Source: Verrucomicrobiota bacterium
GTDB lineage: Bacteria > Verrucomicrobiota > Verrucomicrobiia > Chthoniobacterales > JAFAMB01
Assembly (NCBI GenBank): GCA_019247695.1
Contig: JAFBAP010000094.1
Span: forward strand, 1-55,848
Direction: 5' to 3'
Length of the DNA: 55,848 nucleotides
The position numbers were made by a program, and so were the translations under genes. The stretch's first letter is position 1. Every line of letters starts with the position of its first letter. Shown here piece after piece: positions 25,332-35,278 of this stretch. Below the pieces are notes generated by a model. The model did no database searches. It was given only the letters and a program-made list of their open reading frames with translations, and was not told the origin of the DNA.

Positions 25332-26212
25332 CCTAAAGCTCCGGCCGATGCCGCCTGCGAACCCGATCCCAGGCGCAGGCGCCATTCAATCACCGCTTTG
25401 ATGGCCAACGTCAATAGCGCGAGCAACGCCAGCAGCGAGGCCATCGCAAACGCGGCAACCAGGTTGTATTCGTTATAAAGGATTTCCACGTGGAGCGGAA
25501 TGGTGTTCGTCAAGCCCCGGATGTGACCTGACACCACCGACACCGCCCCGAATTCGCCCATGGCCCGCGCATTGCATAAAATCACCCCATAGATCAACCC
25601 CCAGCGTACCTTGGGCAGGGTGATCCTCCAGAAAGTCTGCCAGCCGTTCGCACCGAGGGAAAGGGCCGCCTGCTCTTCCTCGCTTCCCTGCGCCTGCATC
25701 ACCGGAATCAGTTCGCGGGCGACAAAAGGAAACGTCACAAAGATGGTCGTCAGGACGATTCCGGGGACGGCGAAGATAATCTTCAGGTGATGCGCAGCCA
25801 GCAACGGCCCCAGCCAGCCGTTCGCCCCGAAAAGCAGCACGTAAATCAGCCCCGAGACAACCGGTGAAACCGCGAAAGGAAGGTCGATCAGCGTAATCAG
25901 AAGGCTCTTGCCGGGAAACGCGAAGCGCGAAATCGCCCAGGCCGCGCAGATCCCGAACACCAGGTTCGCCGGCACTGCGATGGCTGCGACCATCAAAGTC
26001 AGGCGAATGGCCGCCTGGGCCACCGGATCGTGGAAGACGGCCAGATAAGCGGTCAGACCCTTGGCCAGAGCTTCGCTAAACACCGTAACAAGCGGCAGGA
26101 ACAGGAAAACCAATAAGAAGACTAACGTTACCACGATCAGCAAAGCCCGAAGCGGCCATGGATCGGCAATGGCGGGATGGGCTTTGGGCGGTTGGGGCCG
26201 GGCTTCCAGCAT
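25328..26212 (-). CDS. cysW: Sulfate ABC transporter permease CysW
   Basis: Second membrane subunit of the sulfate importer. Six helices are visible from about residue 22 ([20 protein letters not shown]) to 280. The EAA loop is [22 protein letters not shown]. CysW-type blocks include [35 protein letters not shown] and [19 protein letters not shown]. It has 294 residues with ATG 26212, 42 bp after the cysT stop, and its own stop overlaps the cysA start. Confidence 0.95.
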   Translation of the reverse strand: MLEARPQPPKAHPAIADPWPLRALLIVVTLVFLLVFLFLPLVTVFSEALAKGLTAYLAVFHDPVAQAAIRLTLMVAAIAVPANLVFGICAAWAISRFAFPGKSLLITLIDLPFAVSPVVSGLIYVLLFGANGWLGPLLAAHHLKIIFAVPGIVLTTIFVTFPFVARELIPVMQAQGSEEEQAALSLGANGWQTFWRITLPKVRWGLIYGVILCNARAMGEFGAVSVVSGHIRGLTNTIPLHVEILYNEYNLVAAFAMASLLALLALLTLAIKAVIEWRLRLGSGSQAASAGALG

Positions 26213-26254
26213 AATCGATAACTCACCGGCTACCGGTTGTGTACCTCGCGGGTT

Positions 26255-27133
26255 CTAACGGGTAATCCAGCGGGCCGACCACCGTTGGAGCAGGTTGATG
26301 ATCAGGAGAAGTGAGAACGACAGCACCAGCATGGTGACCGCCACCGCCGTCGCACCGCGGTAATCGTACTGTTCCAGCTTCGTGATGATCAGCAGGGGCA
26401 CAATCTCCGTCTTCATCGGCATGTTGCCGGCGACAAAAACGACTGAGCCGTACTCACCGAGCGCCCGGGCAAACGCCAGCGCGAACCCCGTCAGCGCCGC
26501 CGGGACGAGTTCCGGCCCGATCACGCGCCGCAGGCTTTGCCAGCGTGAAGCGCCCAGGCTCGCCGCCGCCTCTTCGTACTCCGGATCAAGCTCCAGCATG
26601 ACCGGTTGCAGGGTCCTTACCACGAACGGCAGGCTGATGAAGGTCAGGGCGACGAAAATCCCGGTTTCCGTGTACGCTACCTTCCAGCCAAACGTCCGGA
26701 GCAACGGTCCACCCACCGGCCCGTGCGGACCGTAGATCGCCGCCAGCGCAATTCCTGCCACCGATGTCGGCAGCGCAAACGGCAGATCTACCATGGCATC
26801 CAGCAGCCGTTTACCCGGAAACCGGTACCGTACCAACGCCCAGGCAACGATGGTCCCCAGCACGGTGTTGACCGCCGCAGCCGCTGCGGATGCGCGGACG
26901 CTTACCCCAAAGGACGCAACCACGCGCGGCGCCGTGACCGCCCGGATGAAGCCCTCCCAACCCAGTCCGGACGCCTTCAGGAAGGCGGCGGAAAGCGGTA
27001 GAAGCACCAGCAGGCAGAGATAGACCAACGTAAACCCGAGCGTCAGGCCGAACCCGGGAAGAATCTGACGCCGCCGCCAGAGACGAACGCCGTTTGCCTC
27101 AGCGTTGATAGATTTGATCAAAGACCCCGCCAT
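26255..27133 (-). CDS. cysT: Sulfate ABC transporter permease CysT
   Basis: First membrane subunit of the sulfate importer. Family blocks are [40 protein letters not shown], and the EAA loop [18 protein letters not shown], with [19 protein letters not shown] near the end. The frame is open far upstream, but ATG 27133 ([15 protein letters not shown]) gives a normal 292-residue protein. This start lies 35 bp inside the end of the sbp gene, so the two overlap and translation is probably coupled. Confidence 0.94.
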   Translation of the reverse strand: MAGSLIKSINAEANGVRLWRRRQILPGFGLTLGFTLVYLCLLVLLPLSAAFLKASGLGWEGFIRAVTAPRVVASFGVSVRASAAAAAVNTVLGTIVAWALVRYRFPGKRLLDAMVDLPFALPTSVAGIALAAIYGPHGPVGGPLLRTFGWKVAYTETGIFVALTFISLPFVVRTLQPVMLELDPEYEEAAASLGASRWQSLRRVIGPELVPAALTGFALAFARALGEYGSVVFVAGNMPMKTEIVPLLIITKLEQYDYRGATAVAVTMLVLSFSLLLIINLLQRWSARWITR

Positions 27134-28097
27134 CGTCAAAGAACTGCGCCTGCGCCTTGGCCCAGCCGCCGTAAACTTCATCGACGGTAAATAAGGGAAT
27201 CTGCGGGAACTGGCTCGCGTACTTCGCCACCAGGTCCGGCGACAGTGGCCGGTAGAAGTTCTTCGCCGCGATCTCCTGGGCCTCAGGCGTGTAGAGAAAT
27301 TGCAGGTATGCGGTCGCGTCTTCCCGCGTGTGCTTCTGATCAACCACCTTGTCAACCACGGCCACCGGCGGTTCAGCCTTGATGCTCACTGAGGGGTAAA
27401 GGACTTGGAACTGGTCTTTCCCGAACTCCTTGAGCGTCAGGTATCCTTCGTTTTCCCAGGCGATCAGCGCGTCGCCCAGTTGCCGCTGCGCGAATGTGAT
27501 GGTCGCCCCGCGCGCGCCTGAATCCAAAACCGGTACATTTCGGTAAAGTTTGGTGATGAAATCTTTTGCCTTCGTTTCGTCTCCTCCCGCCTTGTGGAGC
27601 GCGTAGCCATACGCCGCCAGAAAATTCCAGCGCCCGCCACTCGACGTCTTCGGGTTCGGCGTGATCACTTGGAGGCCGGGGTTGATGAGGTCATCCCAGT
27701 CTTTAACGTTTTTCGGGTTTCCTTTGCGGACCAGGAACAGCACCGTCGAGGTATAAGGCACCGAACGATTCGGAAAGCGGTTCGGCCAATCCGCCGCGAC
27801 GAGGTTGCCGTTGGTATGAAGCGCGTCGATGTCGGCCGCCAACCCGAGCGTGACCACGTCCGCCGGCAAACCGTCGATCACCGAACGGGCTTGCTTGCTT
27901 GAACCACCGTGCGATTGCTGAATCTCGACCTTCTTACCGGTCTTGACCGCGTACGCCTTGGCAAACGCTTCATTGAATTGCTGGTAGAACTCGCGGGTCG
28001 GATCGTACGAAGCATTGAGCAACTGCACGGTCTCCGCCGCGAGCGGCGCGACGGCCAGAAGCGAACTTAAAAAAAATAAACGCAGTGCGTAGATCAT
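27099..28097 (-). CDS. sbp: Sulfate-binding protein of the ABC importer
   Basis: Exported protein that captures sulfate. A signal peptide ends at about residue 21 (LAVAPLAAE). Very close to the Sbp/CysP family: [51 protein letters not shown], and [20 protein letters not shown], which hold the sulfate-contacting Ser/Gly residues. It has 332 residues, full length. It is the first transporter gene after the Rrf2 regulator, 145 bp away, and overlaps cysT. The gap 28098-28242 contains a repeated ATCATAAG and probably carries regulatory sites. Confidence 0.95.
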   Translation of the reverse strand: MIYALRLFFLSSLLAVAPLAAETVQLLNASYDPTREFYQQFNEAFAKAYAVKTGKKVEIQQSHGGSSKQARSVIDGLPADVVTLGLAADIDALHTNGNLVAADWPNRFPNRSVPYTSTVLFLVRKGNPKNVKDWDDLINPGLQVITPNPKTSSGGRWNFLAAYGYALHKAGGDETKAKDFITKLYRNVPVLDSGARGATITFAQRQLGDALIAWENEGYLTLKEFGKDQFQVLYPSVSIKAEPPVAVVDKVVDQKHTREDATAYLQFLYTPEAQEIAAKNFYRPLSPDLVAKYASQFPQIPLFTVDEVYGGWAKAQAQFFDDGGVFDQIYQR

Positions 28098-28242
28098 AAG
28101 ATCATAAGAAGCGAAGCTTTACCCTACCAACATCGTAGGCTTTAAAGCACGTTAAACGGCGGGCGTAAAGGAGTTTTTCATTCCAACCCGCACCCGTCCG
28201 AGCCCCCGACTAACTCACGCGCGCCCCGGCGTATTCACAACC

Positions 28243-28800
28243 TCACTTGCTCCGGACCGGGCCGTTGCGCGCCTCTTTACGGGAACCGCCGGAACGCCCC
28301 CGGCCTGCGGTGGCCAGGGATTTGAGAACCGTCTCGGCCGCGAAAGGAAGCGGTACACGATCGCGCCGCATCTTTCGCAGGGTCACCTCTACCACCTCTG
28401 CCAGGGTAAACCGATCGAGGATATTCGAAATGGCGTTGCGCACGTCCTGCATCAGCATACGCAGCCCGCAATGTTCTTCGTCCGGGCAGGTACAACGGCT
28501 GTACGCGGTCTGGCTTACGCAGGCGATAGGCGCCAGCGGCCCATCGATAAGCCGGACAACCTGACCAATCCGGATCTGCTCCGGCGGCGCCGCCAGTAAG
28601 TAACCGCCGTGTTTGCCTCGACGACTCTCCAGATAGCCGCCCGCCTTTAGCTGCATCAGGATCTGCTCGAGAAACTTAACCGGGATGTCCTCTTTCCGGG
28701 CCAGTTCATTGACCTGCAGCAGCGGCTTGCCTAACGCCCGGGCTAAACCGAAATCGATCAGCGCCCGCAGCGCGTACTCACCCCGTTTAGAAAGCTTCAC
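28243..28800 (-). CDS. Rrf2-family regulator with cysteine cluster (CymR/IscR-like)
   Basis: Transcription regulator with an N-terminal winged HTH (KLSKRGEYALRALIDFGLA, VKFLEQILMQLKAGGYLESRRGKHGGYLLA). It has four Cys at residues 94, 103, 105 and 111 in the loop before the dimerisation helix. The HTH matches the family start, so GTG 28800 is the start codon. IscR and NsrR bind Fe-S clusters with three Cys in this loop, while CymR controls cysteine and sulfur genes. Its position as first gene before sbp-cysT-cysW-cysA makes it a likely local regulator of sulfate uptake. The Arg/Gly/Lys-rich C-terminal 25 residues are extra. Confidence 0.88.
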   Translation of the reverse strand: MKLSKRGEYALRALIDFGLARALGKPLLQVNELARKEDIPVKFLEQILMQLKAGGYLESRRGKHGGYLLAAPPEQIRIGQVVRLIDGPLAPIACVSQTAYSRCTCPDEEHCGLRMLMQDVRNAISNILDRFTLAEVVEVTLRKMRRDRVPLPFAAETVLKSLATAGRGRSGGSRKEARNGPVRSK

Positions 28801-28942
28801 GGCGCCTCATAGTAAAAGTTTCTCCGCGCCCAACATAACACATCTGCCGCACCTGATTCCATAATCCAGGCGTTTTTTAAGGCGAAGTGCGAGGCCGGAC
28901 GCCGCCCCGGCTGCAGACCCGGTGCCGGGCATCCCCGCCCGG

Positions 28943-29028
<86 letters not shown>

Positions 29029-29158
29029 TTCCGGGCGAAATGAACCAGTAAGTGCATCCGCCAAAAACGCAAGGGACAAATTTCCAGGTTTACCCGGCAG
29101 TCATCCCATTCAGACAGTTACCTTGGTAGGATGCCGGCTCAGGGGCCTGCAACCAGCC

Positions 29159-30241
29159 TCAGCGCCATTTGCCGCCGGCCCCGTTTCCGTCCCCGGCCTC
29201 GTCGGGGCTGCCGGCGGGCGGCATAACCCCGCAGCGGGTCTCGATTCGGGCAACCGCCCAGCGCGCGTGCTCCGCGACCAGCGAATCCCCGCATGCCTCC
29301 AGGCGGCGCAATGCCGCCAGGTCGCCCGAATCCCCGGCGTTGCCCAGAGCCACGCAAACGTTTCGCATGAAACGCCGCCACTTCAGGCGTTTCACGGGCG
29401 ACCGGCGGAACAGAACGCGAAAATCGTCCTCGCTCAACGTCGCGAGCCGGTTAAGCGAGAAATCCCGAACCGGCGCGGTTTCGTAAAATTGTAATTCCCG
29501 TGCCTGGGCGGCGAACCGGTTCCAGGGACAGGCTTCAAGGCAATCGTCGCATCCGTAAACACGGTCGCCCAGGGCCGGACGAAACTCCTCGGGAATCGAT
29601 CCCTGGTGTTCGATCGTCAGATAAGAGAGGCAGCGCGTGGCCTCAAGCCGGTACGGCGCCGTCAGCGCGCCGGTAGGACACGCGTCAAGGCAGCGGCGGC
29701 AACTGCCGCAGTGCCCGCGCGCCGGCGGATCCGGTTCCAGCGCCAGCGTGGTCAGGATCGTGCCGAGAAAAAACCAGGTGCCGAGCCGCTCGTTCAGGCA
29801 AAGGGTGCTCTTGCCCTGCCAGCCCACCCCGGACTCCGAGGCGAAATCGCGTTCCAGGACCGGGCCGGTGTCAACGTAACATTTTTGGCTGCCGCCACGT
29901 TCGCGGAGAAAATCGGCCAGTTGCCGGAGCTTCGGCAGCAGGACGTCGTGATAGTCCATACCCCAGGCGTAACGGGCAAAACGCCCGGGGCCCATTCGGA
30001 AGGAGCCGCCCTGATAATAATTGGCCGCCACGACCACGACCGAACACGCTCCCGGCAGAACCCGGCGCGGATCCGTTCGCCGATGAGGGTCGCGCGCCAG
30101 CCAGTGCATGTCGCCATGGTGCCCCTCGCGCAGCCACGCCAGAAAGCGATCGGCATGGCGCGCCGTCTGTGCCTCCGCGATCCGGCACGCGTCAAAGCCG
30201 AGCTCAACGGCCCGCATCTGGAGTAGCTCTTTCGTCCCCAC
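29159..30241 (-). CDS. queG: Epoxyqueuosine reductase QueG
   Basis: Cobalamin- and Fe-S-dependent enzyme for the last step of queuosine synthesis on tRNA. The catalytic block YVDTGPVLERDFA is at 122-134. Two [4Fe-4S] motifs are intact: CGSCRRCLDACPTGAL (Cys178, 181, 184, 188) and GCDDCLEACPW (Cys231, 234, 238). The C-terminal HEAT-like part (ALGNAGDSGDLAALRRLE) is present; the final 20 residues are Gly/Asp-rich and not conserved. It has 360 residues. The GTG start at 30241 overlaps the aroK end by 38 bp; ATG 30217 is an alternative. Confidence 0.95.
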   Translation of the reverse strand: MGTKELLQMRAVELGFDACRIAEAQTARHADRFLAWLREGHHGDMHWLARDPHRRTDPRRVLPGACSVVVVAANYYQGGSFRMGPGRFARYAWGMDYHDVLLPKLRQLADFLRERGGSQKCYVDTGPVLERDFASESGVGWQGKSTLCLNERLGTWFFLGTILTTLALEPDPPARGHCGSCRRCLDACPTGALTAPYRLEATRCLSYLTIEHQGSIPEEFRPALGDRVYGCDDCLEACPWNRFAAQARELQFYETAPVRDFSLNRLATLSEDDFRVLFRRSPVKRLKWRRFMRNVCVALGNAGDSGDLAALRRLEACGDSLVAEHARWAVARIETRCGVMPPAGSPDEAGDGNGAGGKWR

Positions 30242-30767
30242 GACCAGACCAGTTTCGCACGGCCGCCAGGACTTGCCTAGCGACCTGCTGATGGTTGAGG
30301 CCGGACGAATCCACCGAAAAATCGGCGACGGCGGCGTATAAGCCCTGCCGCGTCCTCAATAGCTGGCGTACCGTTTGCCGGGGATTGGCGGTGTGCAGGA
30401 GAGGTCGGGTCGCATTTCGGCTCACGCGCGCCCAGATGGTCGGTTCATCGGCGGTTAACCAAATGACCGGGCCGAGCTGCCTCAGCAAGGGGCCGTTCGC
30501 CGGATCCAGCACAATCCCGCCGCCGGTCGCAAGCACCATCGCGCGCTCCGTTTGCAGAGCACGCAGGACCTCGCTTTCCTCTGCGCGGAAAAAAGCTTCT
30601 CCATACGCCGCGAAAATTTCCGGAATCGATTTGCCTACTCGCAAACGGACAAGTAAATCCGTGTCGCGAAAACGATACCCGGTGCAGCGCGCCAATTCCC
30701 GGCCCACGGAAGACTTTCCGGAGCCCATAAAGCCAACCAGCACAATGTTTGGAAGCGTCAACGTCAA
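30204..30767 (-). CDS. aroK: Shikimate kinase
   Basis: Phosphorylates shikimate in the pathway to chorismate and aromatic amino acids. The Walker A is GFMGSGKSSVGREL (about 12-25), the shikimate-binding DTD is in FRDTDLLVR, and GGGIVLD and the lid segment (RNATRPLL) are present. It has 187 residues. No ATG is available; the start is TTG 30767 or TTG 30761, set by the conserved LPNIVLVGFMGSGK. The end overlaps queG by 38 bp, so the two are co-transcribed; a functional link is not obvious. Confidence 0.92.
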   Translation of the reverse strand: MTLTLPNIVLVGFMGSGKSSVGRELARCTGYRFRDTDLLVRLRVGKSIPEIFAAYGEAFFRAEESEVLRALQTERAMVLATGGGIVLDPANGPLLRQLGPVIWLTADEPTIWARVSRNATRPLLHTANPRQTVRQLLRTRQGLYAAVADFSVDSSGLNHQQVARQVLAAVRNWSGRGDERATPDAGR

Positions 30768-30816
30768 ATACTACCGCTTCATTCGCGTGTTGGTGGCCGG
30801 CCCCGCGTAGGCACCC

Positions 30817-31026
30817 CTATGCGATTGTCCGAACAACGTTCCGCGCCTTTGCTCCTTTTTCGTCTTGATAAAGTTCGTACTCTACCGTCTCGCCTTCGTT
30901 AAGAGTTTTAAACCCATCCGCTTGGATCACGGAAAAATGAACGAAGATATCCGTTGGAACTTCAGGATCGACAATGAAGCCGAAACCTTTCTTCTCGTTG
31001 AACCATTTAACTGTACCTTTAGCCAT
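30817..31026 (-). CDS. Cold-shock protein, CspA family
   Basis: A 69-residue single cold-shock domain that binds single-stranded RNA and DNA. RNP1 (KGFGFI) and RNP2 (DIFVHFS) are both present in [18 protein letters not shown] and its continuation. ATG 31026 is the family start; the open frame upstream is leader. The leader of at least 100 bp (31027-31140) is longer than average in this window, as is common for csp genes, where it can fold and regulate translation. It is divergent from purE. Confidence 0.95.
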   Translation of the reverse strand: MAKGTVKWFNEKKGFGFIVDPEVPTDIFVHFSVIQADGFKTLNEGETVEYELYQDEKGAKARNVVRTIA

Positions 31027-31227
31027 ACTCTCGACAGACCGAGCCAGTCCATTAGTTGCTGAAGTTCTTGCGTCGTCGCACTGACGATGTAGAACTCCGC
31101 GACGAAGGAACTGTCTCGAGGGCGGCAGCATATCGGGCAGCGCTGAAAAAGGTCAAGCGTTTAGCATGACATTGGTTCACGTCCCGAAAATTTTAAGCTA
31201 ACAGACTTCCGAAACTTCAACCCTATC
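31027..31227. other. Divergent leader region between csp and purE
   Basis: About 200 bp that must hold both promoters. The csp-proximal half is rich in small direct repeats such as GACGAAG/CGTCGTCG, and the purE half is AT-rich (AAAATTTTAAGCTAACAG, 31187-31204). No confident -35/-10 pair was assigned. Confidence 0.4.
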
Positions 31228-31734
31228 GTGCCAGACTTAGCAAAAATAGCCGTCGTCATGGGCAGCCGGTCGGACTGGGAAACCATGCGCCACGCCGTGT
31301 CCATCCTCGAACAGTTCGGAGTCGCTCACCAGCGCAGGATCGTTTCTGCGCACCGAACTCCGGAGTTGTTGACGCAGTTTGCCAGGGACGCGGAACAAAA
31401 CGGCCTCAACGTCATCATTGCCGGCGCCGGCGGGGCCGCCCACCTGCCGGGCATGATCGCCGCCCATACGCACCTGCCCGTCCTCGGCGTGCCCGTACGC
31501 AGCCGCGCCCTCGGCGGGGTCGACTCTTTGCTCTCCATCGTGCAGATGCCCGCCGGAATCCCGGTGCTTACCCTCGCCATCGGTGAAGCCGGTGCCAGAA
31601 ATGCCGCCTTGGCCGCCATCGCCATCCTGGCCCTGCAAGATTCACAGCTGCGGGATAAGTTGGTAGCGTACCGCGCGGCCCAGACCGAGAGGGTGCTGCG
31701 CGACCAGTTAGAAGACGAAACCCAACCGTCATAG
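31228..31734 (+). CDS. purE: N5-carboxyaminoimidazole ribonucleotide mutase
   Basis: Purine synthesis step converting N5-CAIR to CAIR. The class I PurE signature is clear: [22 protein letters not shown], and [17 protein letters not shown] with [13 protein letters not shown]. Its 168 residues are full length. GTG 31228 is the start given by the conserved N-terminus. purK, often adjacent, is not in the window. The downstream gene starts 31 bp later. Confidence 0.96.
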   Translation: MPDLAKIAVVMGSRSDWETMRHAVSILEQFGVAHQRRIVSAHRTPELLTQFARDAEQNGLNVIIAGAGGAAHLPGMIAAHTHLPVLGVPVRSRALGGVDSLLSIVQMPAGIPVLTLAIGEAGARNAALAAIAILALQDSQLRDKLVAYRAAQTERVLRDQLEDETQPS

Positions 31735-31765
31735 TTATTTACTAACATTACGGACATTCTGGTTT

Positions 31766-32767
31766 TTGGAGAATTACCTAACAGAAATCGTCGATGGTAC
31801 CCAGCCACGGGCAATCGCCCAGGCCGCTGCACTCTTGCTCGCCGGCGAGGTCGTCGCGTTACCTTCCGAGACCGTCTACGGCCTGGCAGGTAACGCGCTC
31901 CATCCTGAGGCGGTAGAGAAGATTTTTGCCGTCAAAATGCGTCCCGCCTTCGACCCGTTGATTATCCACGTGGCGGGCGTTGAGTTCATCGAGCCCCTCG
32001 TGCGCATGACCGGGCCGATCCGGGCCCAGGTCGATGGGCTCACCCGGCGGTTTTGGCCGGGACCGCTGACCCTTCTGCTTCCTCGCGCGCCGGCCATAGT
32101 CGATTCCGTTACCGCCGGTTTGGAAACGGTGGCGGTCCGCGCCCCGGCCCACCGGGTGTTCAGGCAGGTGCTGCAGGCGGCCCGGGTTCCCCTGGCCGCC
32201 CCCAGCGCCAACCGGTTTGGCCGCATCAGTCCCACCGCCGCGGCGCACGTGCTTGCTGAGCTGCACGGCCGGATTCCCCTGATCCTGGACGGTGGTCCCA
32301 CCCGCATCGGCCTGGAGTCGACCATCGTGCGGCCGACCGGGGAACGCCTGGAGATCCTCCGCCCCGGCCCGGTCACGGCTGAGGCATTATGTGATTTCGG
32401 GGAAGTGGTTTCCCTTGCGCCGGCCGCATCGGGACCGGTTGAAGCGCCGGGACAACTGCCGAGTCACTACGCGCCGAATCGCCCGGTAATCCTGATTGAT
32501 CGCCCTGACGAGATTACCGGCCCCCGGCGCGCTGCCCTCCTGGCCTGGGGTGCCCTACCCGAAACCGGTGACTTTGCGTTTGCCGCATCCCTGAGCGAAC
32601 ACCAGGACCTTGCCGAGGGCGCCGCGCGTTTGTTCCGGCTGTTGCGCGAAGCCGACGACCGGCCCGGGGTCGAGGTGATTTACGTCCAACGGGTGCCCGA
32701 AAGGGGGATCGGCGCTGCGATCATGAACCGGCTCCGGCGCGCCGCGGCAAAGCGAGAACCCAGATGA
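31766..32767 (+). CDS. Threonylcarbamoyl-AMP synthase, Sua5/YwlC type
   Basis: Makes threonylcarbamoyl-AMP for the t6A modification of tRNAs reading ANN codons. The YrdC domain spans residues 12-200 (LPSETVYGLAGNAL, KMRPAFDPLIIH, RFWPGPLTLLL, APSANRFGRISPT, STIVRP). A linker APGQLPSHYAPNRP and a C-terminal Sua5 domain complete the long two-domain form at 333 residues. The only start available is TTG 31766. Its TGA stop lies in AGATGAAGAGTGGCGG, the start of the next repeat cassette. Confidence 0.94.
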   Translation: MENYLTEIVDGTQPRAIAQAAALLLAGEVVALPSETVYGLAGNALHPEAVEKIFAVKMRPAFDPLIIHVAGVEFIEPLVRMTGPIRAQVDGLTRRFWPGPLTLLLPRAPAIVDSVTAGLETVAVRAPAHRVFRQVLQAARVPLAAPSANRFGRISPTAAAHVLAELHGRIPLILDGGPTRIGLESTIVRPTGERLEILRPGPVTAEALCDFGEVVSLAPAASGPVEAPGQLPSHYAPNRPVILIDRPDEITGPRRAALLAWGALPETGDFAFAASLSEHQDLAEGAARLFRLLREADDRPGVEVIYVQRVPERGIGAAIMNRLRRAAAKREPR

Positions 32768-33210
32768 AGAGTGGCGGGTAACGGGTAATGGGTGTCGGGT
32801 AAAGTTCGGAGTTCGGTCACACGGCGGGCACAGCGGGTCCGGCGGGCGCAACGTAAGAGTTCACACGGCGAACACGGCGGACCACGGCGAACACGGCGGG
32901 AAGAGGGGGAAAGAGTTCGGAGTTCGGAGTTCGGAGTTCGGAGTTCGGAGTTCGGAGTTCGGAGTTCGGAGTTCGGAGCGGCAGCATGGGGGGTGGGTGC
33001 GAGTGTCAACCTTCGAGTTGCCAGGTCTTCTTAATCTGCGTCAATCTGTGTAATCTGTGGATGTTTTCTCTGTTCTGCGTTCTCTGCGTGTTCTGCGGAT
33101 GATTTAATCTTTCCGCCGTGTTCGCCGTGTGAACTCTTACGTTGTGCCCGCCCGATCGCTGTGCCCGTGGTGTGACGGCACTCGACACCCGGCACCCGGC
33201 ACCCGACACT
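32768..33210. repeat. Composite repeat cassette 6, with inverted ends
   Basis: Fills the gap between two plus-strand genes. In order: GGGTAACGGGTAATGGGTG; CACGGCGGGCACAGCGGG; AACGTAAGAGTTCACACGG; CGAACACGGCGGACC; nine GTTCGGA heptamers (32915-32977) and GCGGCAGCATGG; AATCTGCGTCAATCTGTG (33031 on); TCTGCGTGTTCTGCGG; then reverse-oriented CCGTGTTCGCCGTGTGAACTC and CTTACGTTGTGCCC (33113-33152); and reverse CACCCGGCACCCG. The first and last modules mirror each other around the heptamers. No gene is present. Confidence 0.9.
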
Positions 33211-33215
33211 CTGTC

Positions 33216-35204
33216 ATGATTAACAACCCGGTGCTTTCCTCCATTCCTTGGCCGGGGCGAAAACTGTTCGGCGTTCTCGGGCTGATCGCGATTCTGATTT
33301 TTGGCCTGTGCTACTACGGTTCTTATGCATTGTCCGGCCTCGACATCATGGGTGAAGGAGGAACGGTGGCCGTCATCGCCCAGCGCATTCTCCAGGGACA
33401 ACGCCCGATCGTGGACACCTTTCTAGGCTATAATCTCCTCTGGTTTCTGCCCATCGTGGGATTGTTCAAGATTTTCGGACCCAACTTTACTGCCGTCCGC
33501 CTTTTCTTTTTTGCCCTGTGTACCCTGACCGCGTTGCTTGGGTACCGGGCGGTGCTGCGGTCCACCGGCCGGGTTTGGCTGGCCGCGGTGGTCGGGGTGC
33601 TGCTCGTGCTCGTGCCCGGCATGCAGTTTCGCAACTACATGGGCTTCCTGGGGGTGGCTAACCTTGCCTGTCTGCTGGAAGTATTTGTTCTGCCGCAGCC
33701 GCGCCTTCGCGGTCGGCTCGCCTGGGCCGCAGTTGCCGCCGCCATGCTCGGGATCACGTTTCTCATTCGGATTGACCTGGGCATTTTCTTTCTGCTCATC
33801 GCGCTGGCGGGAATCGTGCTTAACCTGGGCCTGGGTCAAGGCGGCCGGGCGGCTCGCCTGGCGACGTCAGGCGTCTTCCTGGTCCTGATCCCGGGAATGT
33901 TCATCGCCACCCATGAACCGGTGGACGTTTATGCCGCCCGGCATGGGTTCCGGGCCCAGTTCCGGGCGCAATACGAATATTACGTCTCGTACCTGGCGGC
34001 CCGGTTCCACGATCTGGCGACGAAGCTGCAACCCAACACCACCGACTGGCGTTCACCGCGAGCTGGACTCTCCGTCAGGCCGGCACTGCAGCCGGTTGCC
34101 GGCACGCCGGCGACGGGCGCCGCCGACAACCCTCAAAACGGCAGGACGGTTCAGGATGACACGACCCTGCAGGAAGGCAAAGCGGAGGTCGACCGCCGCA
34201 TGCGTCCGCTCCCGCCGTTGCGTGACGTCTTCTTGGCCGAACGTTCCAAACAGCGGGAACTGGCGTTTATCATCTACTACCCGGTGTTCGCCGCCGGTTT
34301 GATCGGAACGGTGCTGGCCGGCCTGTTCGTGCTCGCGTTTCGCCGCCCGTCTGTCCGGGCCTCGCTCTTTTCATTGTTCATCGCGCTGGCCTCAACGTTG
34401 ACCCTGTTTCCGCAATACCTCTTTTTCCGGCCGGATCCGCCGCACGTGAGTGAAATGATGTGCCCGTTTATGGTGTTCGCCGGCCTGGCGGCCGCCCCGG
34501 CGCTGGCCCGGTGCAGGAAGTCGCGGCCGGCCTGGCTCAGGATCATGGCTTCGGTCTGGCTGCTCCTTACGGCGGTGCATCTGGGTATCTACACGCGTTA
34601 CGGGCTCGGCCGGCCTTCCATGGGCTCAATCGCCATCAAGCAACCCCACGAAGTGAAGTTCACCGCCGATAACGGCGTCGTTGCATACCTTCCCCCGGAT
34701 CAGAAAATGCAGTTCCAGCAACTCTACCGGTTAATTCATCGCTACGCCGCGCCTGACGATTATGTGATCTGCTATCCGTACGGGCCAACGGTTAACTTTA
34801 TGACCAACCGGCCGTCCTACCAATGGAACCTGTACGTTGACAACGTAACCCGGCCCGATGGCTTTGATGCTTTTGCCATCGGCCAGATTGAGCATTACCG
34901 CCCGGCAGTCGTGCTGGTGGACGATGTACCGATGAACGAAACTCCGTCCTCCCGCTTCAGCGTTTGGGCGGCGCCGACTCTGGCCTACCTCCGGCAACAT
35001 TACCATTACGCAGGATTCTACGTCCGGAACGAGGTTTACGTGCGCGACTTCAACCACGTGGAGAATGCCACAAATGCCACAAGCGGAAAAATGCCACAAA
35101 TGGAGGAGGTGTCGAGTGCCGGGTGCCGGGTGTCGGGTGTCGAGTCGAATGCCACGAGTAACCGGCATCTCTATCTGTGGCATTCTGCTTTACCACGCCG
35201 GTGA
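33216..35204 (+). CDS. Polytopic membrane protein, GT-C glycosyltransferase-like
   Basis: About ten membrane helices are visible (for example LFGVLGLIAILIFGLCYYGS, VWLAAVVGVLLVLVPGM, AWAAVAAAMLGITFLI). The first outer loop has acidic residues (LDIMGEGGTVAVIAQRIL), followed by DTFLGYNLLWFLPIVGLFKIFG, the layout of GT39/ArnT-like mannosyl- or arabinosyl-transferases. A soluble C-terminal part (PHEVKFTADNG onward) follows the last helix. From ATG 33216 it is 662 residues. The final 45 or so residues, after FNHVENATNATSGKMPQM, are read from intergenic repeats; an original stop near codon 617 is likely. Substrate and pathway unknown. Confidence 0.68.
   Translation: MINNPVLSSIPWPGRKLFGVLGLIAILIFGLCYYGSYALSGLDIMGEGGTVAVIAQRILQGQRPIVDTFLGYNLLWFLPIVGLFKIFGPNFTAVRLFFFALCTLTALLGYRAVLRSTGRVWLAAVVGVLLVLVPGMQFRNYMGFLGVANLACLLEVFVLPQPRLRGRLAWAAVAAAMLGITFLIRIDLGIFFLLIALAGIVLNLGLGQGGRAARLATSGVFLVLIPGMFIATHEPVDVYAARHGFRAQFRAQYEYYVSYLAARFHDLATKLQPNTTDWRSPRAGLSVRPALQPVAGTPATGAADNPQNGRTVQDDTTLQEGKAEVDRRMRPLPPLRDVFLAERSKQRELAFIIYYPVFAAGLIGTVLAGLFVLAFRRPSVRASLFSLFIALASTLTLFPQYLFFRPDPPHVSEMMCPFMVFAGLAAAPALARCRKSRPAWLRIMASVWLLLTAVHLGIYTRYGLGRPSMGSIAIKQPHEVKFTADNGVVAYLPPDQKMQFQQLYRLIHRYAAPDDYVICYPYGPTVNFMTNRPSYQWNLYVDNVTRPDGFDAFAIGQIEHYRPAVVLVDDVPMNETPSSRFSVWAAPTLAYLRQHYHYAGFYVRNEVYVRDFNHVENATNATSGKMPQMEEVSSAGCRVSGVESNATSNRHLYLWHSALPRR
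35068..35190. repeat. Inverted ATGCCACAAATG repeat inside the 3' end of a gene
   Basis: AATGCCACAAATGCCACAAG, AAAAATGCCACAAATGGAGG, GTGTCGAGTGCCGGGTGCCGG and then AATGCCACG face CTGTGGCATTCTG at the end. All of it is translated as the tail of the membrane protein. Confidence 0.8.
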
Positions 35205-35278
35205 CCTTCCTTGATTCGTCAGCCGTGTAATCTCAAGAAGAAGGGCCCCAAATCAGGTGCTCTTCCATTCGCGGCATT

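Noticed and set aside
30817-31131. 104-residue version of the cold-shock protein
   Set aside because: The conserved domain starts at MAKGTVKWF; the extra codons are leader sequence.
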